A DNA stretch of 20,965 nucleotides from Muricomes sp. (lineage in GTDB: Bacteria > Bacillota > Clostridia > Lachnospirales > Lachnospiraceae), in NCBI GenBank assembly GCA_020024675.1, contig JAHHTM010000008.1, positions 1 to 20,965 on the forward strand, read 5' to 3'. A program made the position numbers and the translations under genes. Below the pieces are notes generated by a model that saw nothing but the letters and a program-made list of their open reading frames with translations, did no database searches and had not been told where the DNA came from. Below are positions 1 to 6,571 of the stretch, piece by piece; within the stretch, counting starts at the first letter, position 1; each line of letters starts with the position of its first letter.

Positions 1-1
1 A

Positions 2-166
2 TTAGATACCACTCCAGACCAACCTTTCCTAAAAGGACAAAAGCTGTTTGCTGAAAACTGCAGGATAGATGAATGTTATTTAAACAGCTATCAGATCGAC
101 AATACAATCATTTCTGTTTGTAGCGAGGTAAATGATGAATTTCCTTTGTTTATACAAATGAGGTGA
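2..166 (+). CDS. C-terminal end of a probable 4'-phosphopantetheinyl transferase (5' end outside window)
   Basis: The window opens inside a reading frame that stays open for 54 codons and stops at TGA 164-166, only 6 bases before the adenylation gene. The tail reads YLNSYQIDNTIISVCSE followed by an acidic stretch and FP. This resembles the C-terminus of Sfp-type phosphopantetheinyl transferases, where a strand ending in an AVC-like motif is followed by a DFPE-like tail. Such an enzyme would convert the downstream apo-carrier protein (1713-1940) to its holo form, which fits the tight operon spacing. The catalytic motifs lie outside the window, so the family call rests on a short tail and context. 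Confidence 0.5.
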   Translation, partial: LDTTPDQPFLKGQKLFAENCRIDECYLNSYQIDNTIISVCSEVNDEFPLFIQMR

Positions 167-172
167 TGCAAA

Positions 173-1693
173 ATGGAAAAAACAATATTAGATTACTTTG
201 AATCAACGGTTCAGAAGTATCCGCAACATATTGCAGTAGCAGATCCAGAAGGAATGCTCACATATATACAATTTCAGAAAATGGCAATGCAGGTGGCTAA
301 TGAGCTTGCAAAAAAGAAAATAGAGAAAAAGCCTGTGGCCATATTCATGAAAAGAACCCGTTATCTACCGGTAGCAATGCTAAGTGTTTTATATAGTGGC
401 AATTTTTATGTCGTGCTGGATGCAGAATCGCCATTGTCAAGACTTAGTCATATCTTAAATACGCTACGTCCGGGGGCTGTTATTTATGAGCAGGAGTTTT
501 TAGAGAAAGTAAAAACTTTTGCACCGAATATTGAAAAAATTGAATGGAAAAATGTGGTTACAGAAGAAGATCATGTTGAAGTTGTTCTTGGAAAAATCAG
601 AAAAAGAATGACTTCCGATGATCCTGCCTATGCTCTCTTTACATCCGGATCTACAGGAGAACCGAAAGGTGCTTTGATCACACATTTAAATGTGATCACC
701 TATATAGACTGGTTTGTACAATGCTTTGAAATAAACAGTGACACAGTTTTTGGCTCTCAGACACCACTTCACTTTAGTATGTCGGTTTCAGATTTTTATT
801 CTACAATTTTTACAGGTGCATCTTATCATATCATTCCCAAAGAATATTTTTCTTTTCCGGCAAAGCTTATAAGTTATATGAATGAACGAAAAGTGAACAG
901 TATATACTGGGTTCCATCGGCTTATGGTATTGTAGCAAAATTTGATGTATTAAAGTATATGCTGCCAGAAACACTTAAGAAAGCATTATTTGCAGGGGAA
1001 GTCATGCCGGTAAAATATTTGAATTACTGGAGAAAGTACCTAAAAGATGTTACATATGCAAATTTATTCGGACCGACAGAGACAACAGACATATGCGCAT
1101 ATTATGTTGTAGACAGAACATTTGATGAACGAGAAACACTTCCAATCGGGAATGCCTGTGACAACTGCGAGTTAATTGTTGTTGATGAAAATGGCAATGC
1201 CATTACAGATGATTCCATTGGTGAATTGTATATAAAAGGGCCATTTGTTGGAAAAGGATATTATCGAAACAAAGAAAATACAGAAAAGGCGTTTATACAA
1301 AACCCACTTCATCAAAATTATTTGGATGTGGTTTATAAAACTGGAGATCTTGTAAAGAAAAATGAGTATGGAGAATTTGAGTATATAGGGCGAAAAGATT
1401 TTCAGATCAAACATCAAGGGTACAGAATTGAACCAGGTGAAATAGAAAATGTATTTAATACAGCAAAGAACGTAGAACTTGCGGTATGCCTTTACGACAA
1501 AGAAAAGGATGAACTGATTCTCGCATATGAATCCAGTGAACAGATGGATGATCAGTTAAGAGAATATGGAGAAAAGAAGTTGCCTTACTATATGCAGCCT
1601 TCGGTTTATGAAGTGTTTGAATCTTTTCCGAAAAATGCTAATGGAAAAATAGACCGAAAAATGATTTTAAAATTAATCTTAGAAAATAAGTAA
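173..1693 (+). CDS. Stand-alone adenylation enzyme, DltA-like (AMP-forming carboxylate:carrier protein ligase)
   Basis: A 506-residue ANL-superfamily adenylating enzyme, the usual DltA length. Visible motifs are the phosphate loop FTSGSTGEPKG (156-166), FGPTETTD (299-306), YKTGDL (388-393), the hinge region GRKDFQIKHQGYRIEPGEIE (406-425) and the catalytic lysine K492 in NANGKIDRK. It would activate a small acid with ATP and load it onto the thiol of the neighbouring carrier protein. The start follows a GAGGTGATG ribosome binding site. In the substrate pocket, FSMSV (201-205) has Ser202 where DltA and amino-acid adenylation domains normally have Asp. LFAGE (272-276) has Ala274 where DltA, as I recall, has the D-alanine-contacting Cys of FCGE. 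The family is clear; the substrate is open and D-alanine is not supported by these two positions. Confidence 0.85.
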   Translation: MEKTILDYFESTVQKYPQHIAVADPEGMLTYIQFQKMAMQVANELAKKKIEKKPVAIFMKRTRYLPVAMLSVLYSGNFYVVLDAESPLSRLSHILNTLRPGAVIYEQEFLEKVKTFAPNIEKIEWKNVVTEEDHVEVVLGKIRKRMTSDDPAYALFTSGSTGEPKGALITHLNVITYIDWFVQCFEINSDTVFGSQTPLHFSMSVSDFYSTIFTGASYHIIPKEYFSFPAKLISYMNERKVNSIYWVPSAYGIVAKFDVLKYMLPETLKKALFAGEVMPVKYLNYWRKYLKDVTYANLFGPTETTDICAYYVVDRTFDERETLPIGNACDNCELIVVDENGNAITDDSIGELYIKGPFVGKGYYRNKENTEKAFIQNPLHQNYLDVVYKTGDLVKKNEYGEFEYIGRKDFQIKHQGYRIEPGEIENVFNTAKNVELAVCLYDKEKDELILAYESSEQMDDQLREYGEKKLPYYMQPSVYEVFESFPKNANGKIDRKMILKLILENK

Positions 1694-1712
1694 AACAAAG
1701 GAGAAAATGACA

Positions 1713-1940
1713 ATGGAAAGAATTTATAAAATATTAGAACAGATAATCCCGAACACAGATTTTAGAAATGCAAAAGATCTTGTAGATTCTAAAATGCTTA
1801 CATCATTGAACATCGTAAAACTTGTTTCCAATCTGAATGAAGAGTTTGATATAGAGATTACGCCGATTCATTTAATCCCTGAAAATTTTAATTCAGTGGA
1901 AAGTATGTACAGGCTTGTTCAGGAATTGGATGGAGAATAA
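1713..1940 (+). CDS. Acyl carrier protein, DltC-like
   Basis: A 75-residue acidic carrier protein of normal size for DltC or ACP. The phosphopantetheine attachment serine is most likely S31, in LTSLNIVKLV. It is followed by the usual FDIEI strand and an NFNSVESM segment typical of the family's third helix. The residue before the serine is Thr rather than the near-universal Asp. I chose ATG 1713 over ATG 1707 because AAAGGAG at 1697-1703 lies 9 bases from the former and only 3 from the latter. The gene begins just after the adenylation gene and ends one base before the MBOAT start. It should carry the activated acyl group from the adenylation enzyme to the membrane acyltransferase. Confidence 0.85.
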   Translation: MERIYKILEQIIPNTDFRNAKDLVDSKMLTSLNIVKLVSNLNEEFDIEITPIHLIPENFNSVESMYRLVQELDGE

Positions 1941-1941
1941 T

Positions 1942-3465
1942 ATGCCATATGCAATATTAACGTTCTTTGGTATCTTTACGGCAGTGTCACTTCCGGCTTA
2001 TGCGATTGCTCCGGCTAAATATCGTCATATTGTTTTATTGCTAATAAGTTTGATCTGCGCAGGCTATTTTAGCCCATACGGACTTTTGTTTATGCTGATT
2101 ACGATTTTTACCACATATCTTGCAGGAATTTGCATGGATGAGATCACAAAAAGAAATGATACCAAAGGATTGGAAAAACAGTTTAGAAAACAAATAAAAG
2201 AAAAGATCAAACGAAAAAAGAAGTTGATAGTCTTTTGTTATATTATTATAAACTTAGGGATACTATTTGTACTGAAATATTTCAAGATGTTCTTTTCTTT
2301 TGATATAGTTCCAACTGCAGTAAAAATGGTTTTTCCATTGGGATTATCGTATTATACGTTGCAAAGTTTAAGCTACGTGATCGATGTTTTCCGAGGAAAG
2401 TATCAGGCAGAAAGAAATCTTCTTAAACTTGGACTTTTTATCAGTTGTTTCCCTCAGCTTCATGAAGGTCCATTTGGGCGATATAATCTTTTGATGCCTC
2501 AAATGTGTAGAAACGAGCAGATTAAAAAAGAAAACGTTTTTAGTGGAGTAGGACAGATACTTTGGGGTCTGTTTAAGATTTTCATGGTAGCCAATCGGGC
2601 AGCGATTATTTCAGATGAGGTGTTCAGTCATTATGTACGATATGGTGGCGTTACGATTGTTCTGGGTGCAGTAGCCTTTACGTTACAACTATATGCAGAG
2701 TTCTCAGGATATATCGATGTGGCAGCAGGAATTTCGAAAATTTTTGGAATTAAGCTTACGCAAAACTTTGACCTGCCATTTATAGCAAGAGATGTTGCGG
2801 AATTTTGGAGAAGGTGGCATATCTCACTTGGAAGCTGGTTTAGAGATTATGTTTTCTATCCGGTATCTACTTCTCGCTGGCTTAGAAACTTGACGAAAAA
2901 GATGAAAATGGCTTTGGGCGATTTTACGACACTTACAGTATCGCTTCTTACAGTATGGTTTTTAACAGGTTTATGGCATGGTGCAAGCATCAAATACATA
3001 TGCTATGGGCTTTACTATTTTATACTTATGATTCTTTTACACAAAGTTTCACCAGTGTTTAGTAAATTGTTTGAAAAGTTAAAGATTAACAAAGAGAGCA
3101 AGTTAGTGATTTTGTTGCAGATTTTGAAAACTCAGTTTTTTGTTCTCATTGGAATGCTTATGTTCCGTGCGAATAATTTGGAAGATTTCTTGAGTATGAT
3201 GAAAAATATATTTCGGTCAGGAGAAACATTTCCATTCTTAAAGGTGCTTGAGATGCCAGAATGGATTGTTTTACTATTGTCAATGATCGTAGTTATTGTA
3301 AGTGCTGTGATTAAAATGAAACACATTAATCTAGAAAAATTATTTAATAATCTTACAACTTATCAAAAGTATGCGGTATGTTTTGGAGCTTGTTGCATTA
3401 TCATTGTGTTTGGTGCATATGGACTGGATTATTTACCGCCAGATCCAATATATGGAGGTTTTTAA
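1942..3465 (+). CDS. MBOAT-family membrane O-acyltransferase, DltB/AlgI-like
   Basis: A 507-residue polytopic membrane protein. MBOAT hallmarks are QLHEGPFGRYNLLMPQ (about 172-187), EFWRRWHISLGSWFRDYVFYP (about 287-307, with His293) and LTGLWHGASIKYICYGLYY (about 341-359). His346 in the last motif is the expected catalytic histidine. In the DltB model the protein forms a funnel that meets the loaded carrier protein on the cytoplasmic side and passes the acyl group outward. I chose ATG 1942 because GGAG at 1932-1935 sits 6 bases upstream. The upstream alternative at 1915 overlaps the carrier gene and adds only hydrophilic residues. It is probably translationally coupled to the carrier gene and to the next gene. 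Confidence 0.9.
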   Translation: MPYAILTFFGIFTAVSLPAYAIAPAKYRHIVLLLISLICAGYFSPYGLLFMLITIFTTYLAGICMDEITKRNDTKGLEKQFRKQIKEKIKRKKKLIVFCYIIINLGILFVLKYFKMFFSFDIVPTAVKMVFPLGLSYYTLQSLSYVIDVFRGKYQAERNLLKLGLFISCFPQLHEGPFGRYNLLMPQMCRNEQIKKENVFSGVGQILWGLFKIFMVANRAAIISDEVFSHYVRYGGVTIVLGAVAFTLQLYAEFSGYIDVAAGISKIFGIKLTQNFDLPFIARDVAEFWRRWHISLGSWFRDYVFYPVSTSRWLRNLTKKMKMALGDFTTLTVSLLTVWFLTGLWHGASIKYICYGLYYFILMILLHKVSPVFSKLFEKLKINKESKLVILLQILKTQFFVLIGMLMFRANNLEDFLSMMKNIFRSGETFPFLKVLEMPEWIVLLLSMIVVIVSAVIKMKHINLEKLFNNLTTYQKYAVCFGACCIIIVFGAYGLDYLPPDPIYGGF

Positions 3466-3466
3466 T

Positions 3467-4423
3467 TTGTATAAAAAAATAAAACGACTCAGCTTATTTA
3501 TAGTTTGTATTATGCTTAGTGTCGGAATATACATGTATATAGGTATGGTTGTTACTCCTAAAAACATTGAAGATTCTGGAGGTCAGCTTTACTATAGTGG
3601 TATGGGATTTTTAGCAGAACCGGAAAATACACTGGATGTCATGGTATATGGAAATTCGGATGTTTATTCAGGGTTTTCACCGGCTGTACTTTTTGAAAAA
3701 TATGGAATCACGGCCTATAGCTCTGGAAGACCAAGACAGACCATAAATAATATCAACCGTTTGCTTGGGCAGACATTAAAAAAACAACAGCCAAAGCTTG
3801 CAATTTTAGAAACGGATTGTTTTTACAGTAAAAGCACTGTGGAAATGGATTCAACGAATATATTGTTTGCCCCTTTTATTTATCATTCAAGGTGGAAAGA
3901 AATCAAGACAAGAGATTTTCATGATTTTCCGAGTCGGAAAGAAGATGTGGATTTAAATAAAGGATATATTCCATCGAAAGTTGTTTATAAGACGAAATAT
4001 GAGAAAGATTATATGGGAAATCCAAAATCAGATCCAAAGCCATTTCCAAAAGAAAATGAAAAACATATTCGTTCATTTATAGAAAAATGCAAGAAAGAAA
4101 ACATTGAAATCTTATTGCTGGAATTGCCAAGTCCAAGTTCTTGGAGTTATGCAAAACATAATGCGGTTAAAGAACTGGCAAAACAGTATGATGTAAAATT
4201 TGTTGATATGAATATTCCAAGAGATGATTTTAAAGTGGAACTTAAATCAGATTTTAGAGATAATGGAAATCACATGAATACTTATGGAGCTGCAAGATCC
4301 ACAGAATTTATTGGACAATACATACAAGACAATTATTCTCATATTATTACCAATAAAAAAGGTGATAAAAAATATGAAGCCTGGAATAATGTAGTAGATC
4401 ATTATCATCGTACCAAATTATAA
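3467..4423 (+). CDS. DltD-like membrane-anchored SGNH-fold protein
   Basis: A 318-residue protein with an N-terminal hydrophobic anchor (about residues 8-29) and an extracytoplasmic domain. The SGNH-type elements are VYGNSDVYSGFSP, with Ser64 as likely nucleophile, and a C-terminal DNGNHMNTYGA (Asp265, His269). In canonical DltD the nucleophile motif is a GSSE-like sequence, so GNSD is a variant. In the Dlt pathway DltD works outside the membrane with DltB to transfer D-alanine to teichoic acid; the same topology fits here. I favour the TTG start at 3467 because GGAGG (3454-3458) is 8 bases upstream and translation would begin just after the MBOAT stop codon at 3465. ATG 3452 and an upstream ATG at 3371 are in frame but overlap the MBOAT gene without a good ribosome binding site. 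No terminator follows. Confidence 0.75.
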   Translation: MYKKIKRLSLFIVCIMLSVGIYMYIGMVVTPKNIEDSGGQLYYSGMGFLAEPENTLDVMVYGNSDVYSGFSPAVLFEKYGITAYSSGRPRQTINNINRLLGQTLKKQQPKLAILETDCFYSKSTVEMDSTNILFAPFIYHSRWKEIKTRDFHDFPSRKEDVDLNKGYIPSKVVYKTKYEKDYMGNPKSDPKPFPKENEKHIRSFIEKCKKENIEILLLELPSPSSWSYAKHNAVKELAKQYDVKFVDMNIPRDDFKVELKSDFRDNGNHMNTYGAARSTEFIGQYIQDNYSHIITNKKGDKKYEAWNNVVDHYHRTKL

Positions 4424-4516
4424 AAACATTGCTAAAATATTATCTTATGTTTTATTTGAAAAAAATTGGGAATACTAACATCTAGATCTGAAAAAAAGTA
4501 AGGGAGAGATGGATTT

Positions 4517-5044
4517 ATGAAGAAGATAATATTAGCAATTATTCTGATCGTTTCTATGTCAGCAGCATCCTTGACTGGATGTGGACAGAAGAAAATGGAT
4601 GAGATGAAGCAAACGGAAGAAAAGAAGAAAACAGATGAGATGAAAGAACCAGAGAAAATGAAGAAGCCAGAAGAGATTAAGGATGATCTTGAGCAGACAA
4701 AAGATGAAGCAATCGCTGATATGAAACATTATGTTAGAAAGCTTGATCAGCTTGCGGTAGTAAGAGATGTAAAAGATTTTGACCTTTCCAAATCCTTGAC
4801 AGATATGTTAGAAGATTCTGAAAAAGGCGAAGTTAAGAAGATTACGGTAGATGATTCAAAGGTGGATTACACGAAACCAGGCGTATATCCGGCAGAAGTT
4901 ACCATGGAACTTGAAAAGGACAATCGTCAGGTCATTAAAAAAGGAAAAGTAGATTTAAGAGTAATCGAAAAAGAAGATGCGAAAAAACAAGCAGAATCAG
5001 GCTATGTAGTATTCGGTTCAGAGGAGATGCTGGAAGCAAGATAA
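4517..5044 (+). CDS. Secreted lipoprotein with charged linker and Ig-like C-terminal domain
   Basis: A 175-residue protein with a classic lipoprotein signal: a lysine start, a hydrophobic core and the lipobox LTGC, giving lipidated Cys22. Residues about 24-70 are an unusual lysine/glutamate-rich, low-complexity linker with repeated DEMK and EEK-like units, probably extended or coiled. The C-terminal part contains VDYTKPGVYPAEVTMELE, resembling the bacterial Ig-like folds that follow a kpGvY pattern, and ends with YVVFGSEEMLEAR. The ribosome binding site is AAGGGAGAG. It lies 93 bases beyond the DltD-like gene in the same direction and ahead of a terminator, so it may be the last gene of that operon. 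Its function is unknown; a structural surface or envelope protein is only a guess. Confidence 0.75.
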   Translation: MKKIILAIILIVSMSAASLTGCGQKKMDEMKQTEEKKKTDEMKEPEKMKKPEEIKDDLEQTKDEAIADMKHYVRKLDQLAVVRDVKDFDLSKSLTDMLEDSEKGEVKKITVDDSKVDYTKPGVYPAEVTMELEKDNRQVIKKGKVDLRVIEKEDAKKQAESGYVVFGSEEMLEAR

Positions 5045-5061
5045 GGTTTATTTAGGATAAG

Positions 5062-5087
5062 AAAGCGCACCGTGAGGTGCGCTTTTT
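5062..5087. terminator. Intrinsic terminator between convergent genes
   Basis: AAAGCGCACC (5062-5071), loop GTGA, then GGTGCGCTTT (5076-5085) followed by T residues. It is a perfect 10-bp stem. It ends the lipoprotein transcript on the plus strand and sits directly after the lrgB stop codon on the minus strand, where its T-tract is weaker, so it probably serves both. Confidence 0.9.
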
Positions 5088-5780
5088 CTATATCCATCCG
5101 GCAGCTAATTGTGCAAGGATAACAGTCATAAGTCCGGAAACAACAATTGCAAGACCACTCATTGCACCTTCGACTTCTCCAAGTTCAATGGCTTTTGAAG
5201 TTCCGACTGCATGTGCGGAAGTACCGATGGCAAGTCCTTTTGCAACAGGATGTGTAATTTTGAAGATACGACAGATACTTACTGCAAAAGCACCACCTAA
5301 GATTCCGGTAAATATAATTACAGCAACGGTAATTGGAACGATACCTCCAAGCTCTTCGGAAATTCCCATTCCAATTGCTGTGGTAACGGATTTTGGCAAC
5401 AGTGCTGTGTAAATTTCAGGTGTAAATTTAAATACAAGGGAACATACAAATACACTGAAGACAGATGTTATACAGCCACAGGCAATACTGATAAGTATTG
5501 TAATCCAGTTTTTCTTAAGAATTTCCACTTGCTTATATAAAGGAACTGCGTAACAGATTGTGGCAGGAGTCAAAAGGCTGGCGATCAGGTCTGCTCCCAC
5601 AGCATAAGTATCATAGCTGATGTTAAAACATGCAAGAATTGCAATGATGACAGCGGCAGATACAAGAATTGGATTAAAAAGTGGAAATTTAATCTTCTTA
5701 GCACCCTTCTGACTAAGGGTAAAGATAAGCAGTGTAAGAGCCAGTCCAAAGTAGGAAGAAGTCTCCAATAGATTATTCAT
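5088..5780 (-). CDS. lrgB: LrgB-family membrane protein
   Basis: A 230-residue polytopic membrane protein, the usual LrgB/CidB length. Characteristic segments are LLTPATICYAVPLYKQVEILKKNW, LLPKSVTTAIGMGISEELGG and the conserved C-terminal GTSAHAVGTSKAIELGEVEGAMSGLA, which is diagnostic of the family. Its start codon overlaps the last 8 bases of lrgA. LrgAB proteins were first described as antiholin-like regulators of murein hydrolase activity. In Bacillus subtilis the related PftAB acts in pyruvate uptake, so transport of a small carboxylate is the alternative role. No LytSR-type two-component regulator is present in the window. Confidence 0.9.
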   Translation of the reverse strand: MNNLLETSSYFGLALTLLIFTLSQKGAKKIKFPLFNPILVSAAVIIAILACFNISYDTYAVGADLIASLLTPATICYAVPLYKQVEILKKNWITILISIACGCITSVFSVFVCSLVFKFTPEIYTALLPKSVTTAIGMGISEELGGIVPITVAVIIFTGILGGAFAVSICRIFKITHPVAKGLAIGTSAHAVGTSKAIELGEVEGAMSGLAIVVSGLMTVILAQLAAGWI

Positions 5781-6135
5781 GATCTGGATCCTCCTTGTTT
5801 GACATCAGTTTCTGGGCAACCAATCCGGTTACAGTCATTACCACGATTGTAGAAATAATGCAGGTAAGGAGCAATCCGAGAAGGTTGTTTTTGATGACAG
5901 GCCATTTTGTCATTAGATTTACAGAGGCCGGTACGAACAATACAGGCATGATGGCAAGAAAAAAATCGGCAGCATTTTCAACCTGTTCCAATTTAATGAA
6001 CTTCGTACATAAAGCTACAAATAAAATGACTAGGCCATAGATACTTGCAGGAATTGGAAGAGGAAGAAGAAAATGTAAAATCTCTCCGATAAAAGTTATG
6101 ATTGCAATAATTGCAAATTGAAAAAGATAGTTCAA
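5773..6135 (-). CDS. lrgA: LrgA/CidA-family holin-like membrane protein
   Basis: About 120 residues with four hydrophobic segments and the family motif LPLPIPASIYGLVILF near the N-terminus. It should form a membrane complex with LrgB. Longer in-frame starts exist (ATG at 6201 and a start at 6234), but a promoter with -10 TATAAT at 6187-6182 places transcription initiation downstream of both. I therefore favour the TTG at 6135, which has GGGAAG 8 bases upstream and starts NYLFQFAII. GTG at 6144 is a second possibility. The coding region ends inside lrgB, giving an 8-base overlap and probable translational coupling. The role is as for lrgB: murein hydrolase control or carboxylate transport. Confidence 0.85.
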   Translation of the reverse strand: MNYLFQFAIIAIITFIGEILHFLLPLPIPASIYGLVILFVALCTKFIKLEQVENAADFFLAIMPVLFVPASVNLMTKWPVIKNNLLGLLLTCIISTIVVMTVTGLVAQKLMSNKEDPDHE

Positions 6136-6181
6136 GTGTTTCACTTCCCATTGTTTAGATTTGTCATAAAAGACCTTGTGT

Positions 6182-6209
6182 ATTATAACACATTTTTTCA
6201 TGGACACAA
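6182..6209 (-). promoter_or_regulatory. Predicted promoter of lrgAB
   Basis: Read on the minus strand: -35 TTGTGT (6209-6204), 16-base spacer, -10 TATAAT (6187-6182). Transcription would start near 6175, upstream of the TTG/GTG starts but downstream of the longer ATG candidates. Confidence 0.6.
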
Positions 6210-6227
6210 AAATTTTTGGGATAAATA

Positions 6228-6257
6228 TTGACAAAAAGTGATTTCTCGTTATATATT
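6228..6257 (+). promoter_or_regulatory. Predicted promoter of the SdpR/SdpI-like pair
   Basis: -35 TTGACA (6228-6233), 18-base spacer, -10 TATATT (6252-6257). The expected start of transcription, about 6264, lies inside the inverted repeat at 6261-6285. It is divergent from the lrgAB promoter, with about 20 bases between the -35 elements. Confidence 0.7.
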
Positions 6258-6260
6258 ATA

Positions 6261-6285
6261 TTTAACAATTAGGTTAAATGTTAAA
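6261..6285 (+). promoter_or_regulatory. Candidate operator for the SdpR-like repressor
   Basis: Inverted repeat TTTAACA (6261-6267), 11 bases, TGTTAAA (6279-6285), directly after the -10 element and over the predicted transcription start. The spacing and AT-rich arms suit a dimeric ArsR-family repressor, and the next gene encodes one. Autoregulation is inferred; SdpR in Bacillus is known to repress its own operon. Confidence 0.6.
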
Positions 6286-6302
6286 TGAAAGAGGAGTGTA
6301 GA

Positions 6303-6566
6303 TTGGCATTACAACACACAATGAAAGCTTTAGCAGATCCGATTCGTCGGGAAATATTAAATATGTTAAAGAAAGGAAAGATGTCGGCAGGTGAGATCGC
6401 AGAGCATTTCGATGTGACAGGAGCATCCATCTCTAGACACTTATCTGTATTAAAAGAGGCAGATCTTATCAGAGATGACAGAGAAGGAAAATATATTTTT
6501 TATGAATTAAATGCATCAGTTTTAGAAGAAGTAATGTTGTGGATTAAGAATCTGAAAGGAGAGTAA
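6303..6566 (+). CDS. sdpR: ArsR-family winged-helix autorepressor, SdpR-like
   Basis: An 87-residue winged-helix regulator containing KALADPIRREILNMLKKGKMSAGEIAEHF followed by the recognition helix GASISRHLSVLKEADLI and the wing REGKYIFYEL. This closely resembles SdpR, which represses the sdpRI operon until SdpI at the membrane sequesters it. It has no cysteine or histidine metal site, as expected for that subgroup. I favour the TTG start at 6303, which has GAGGAG (6291-6296) 6 bases upstream. An in-frame ATG at 6285 lacks a binding site, overlaps the operator and adds six residues. The stop is 5 bases from the sdpI-like gene, so the two are co-transcribed. Confidence 0.85.
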   Translation: MALQHTMKALADPIRREILNMLKKGKMSAGEIAEHFDVTGASISRHLSVLKEADLIRDDREGKYIFYELNASVLEEVMLWIKNLKGE

Positions 6567-6571
6567 AAGGT

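Noticed and set aside
4424..4516. Possible terminator or promoter between the DltD-like gene and the lipoprotein gene
   Set aside because: No stem of useful length and no convincing -35/-10 pair with proper spacing; only the ribosome binding site near 4500 is clear.
5077..5412. Open frame of 111 codons on the plus strand opposite lrgB
   Set aside because: It is antisense to a clearly conserved LrgB protein, starts inside the terminator, lacks a ribosome binding site and has a composition expected of a shadow frame.
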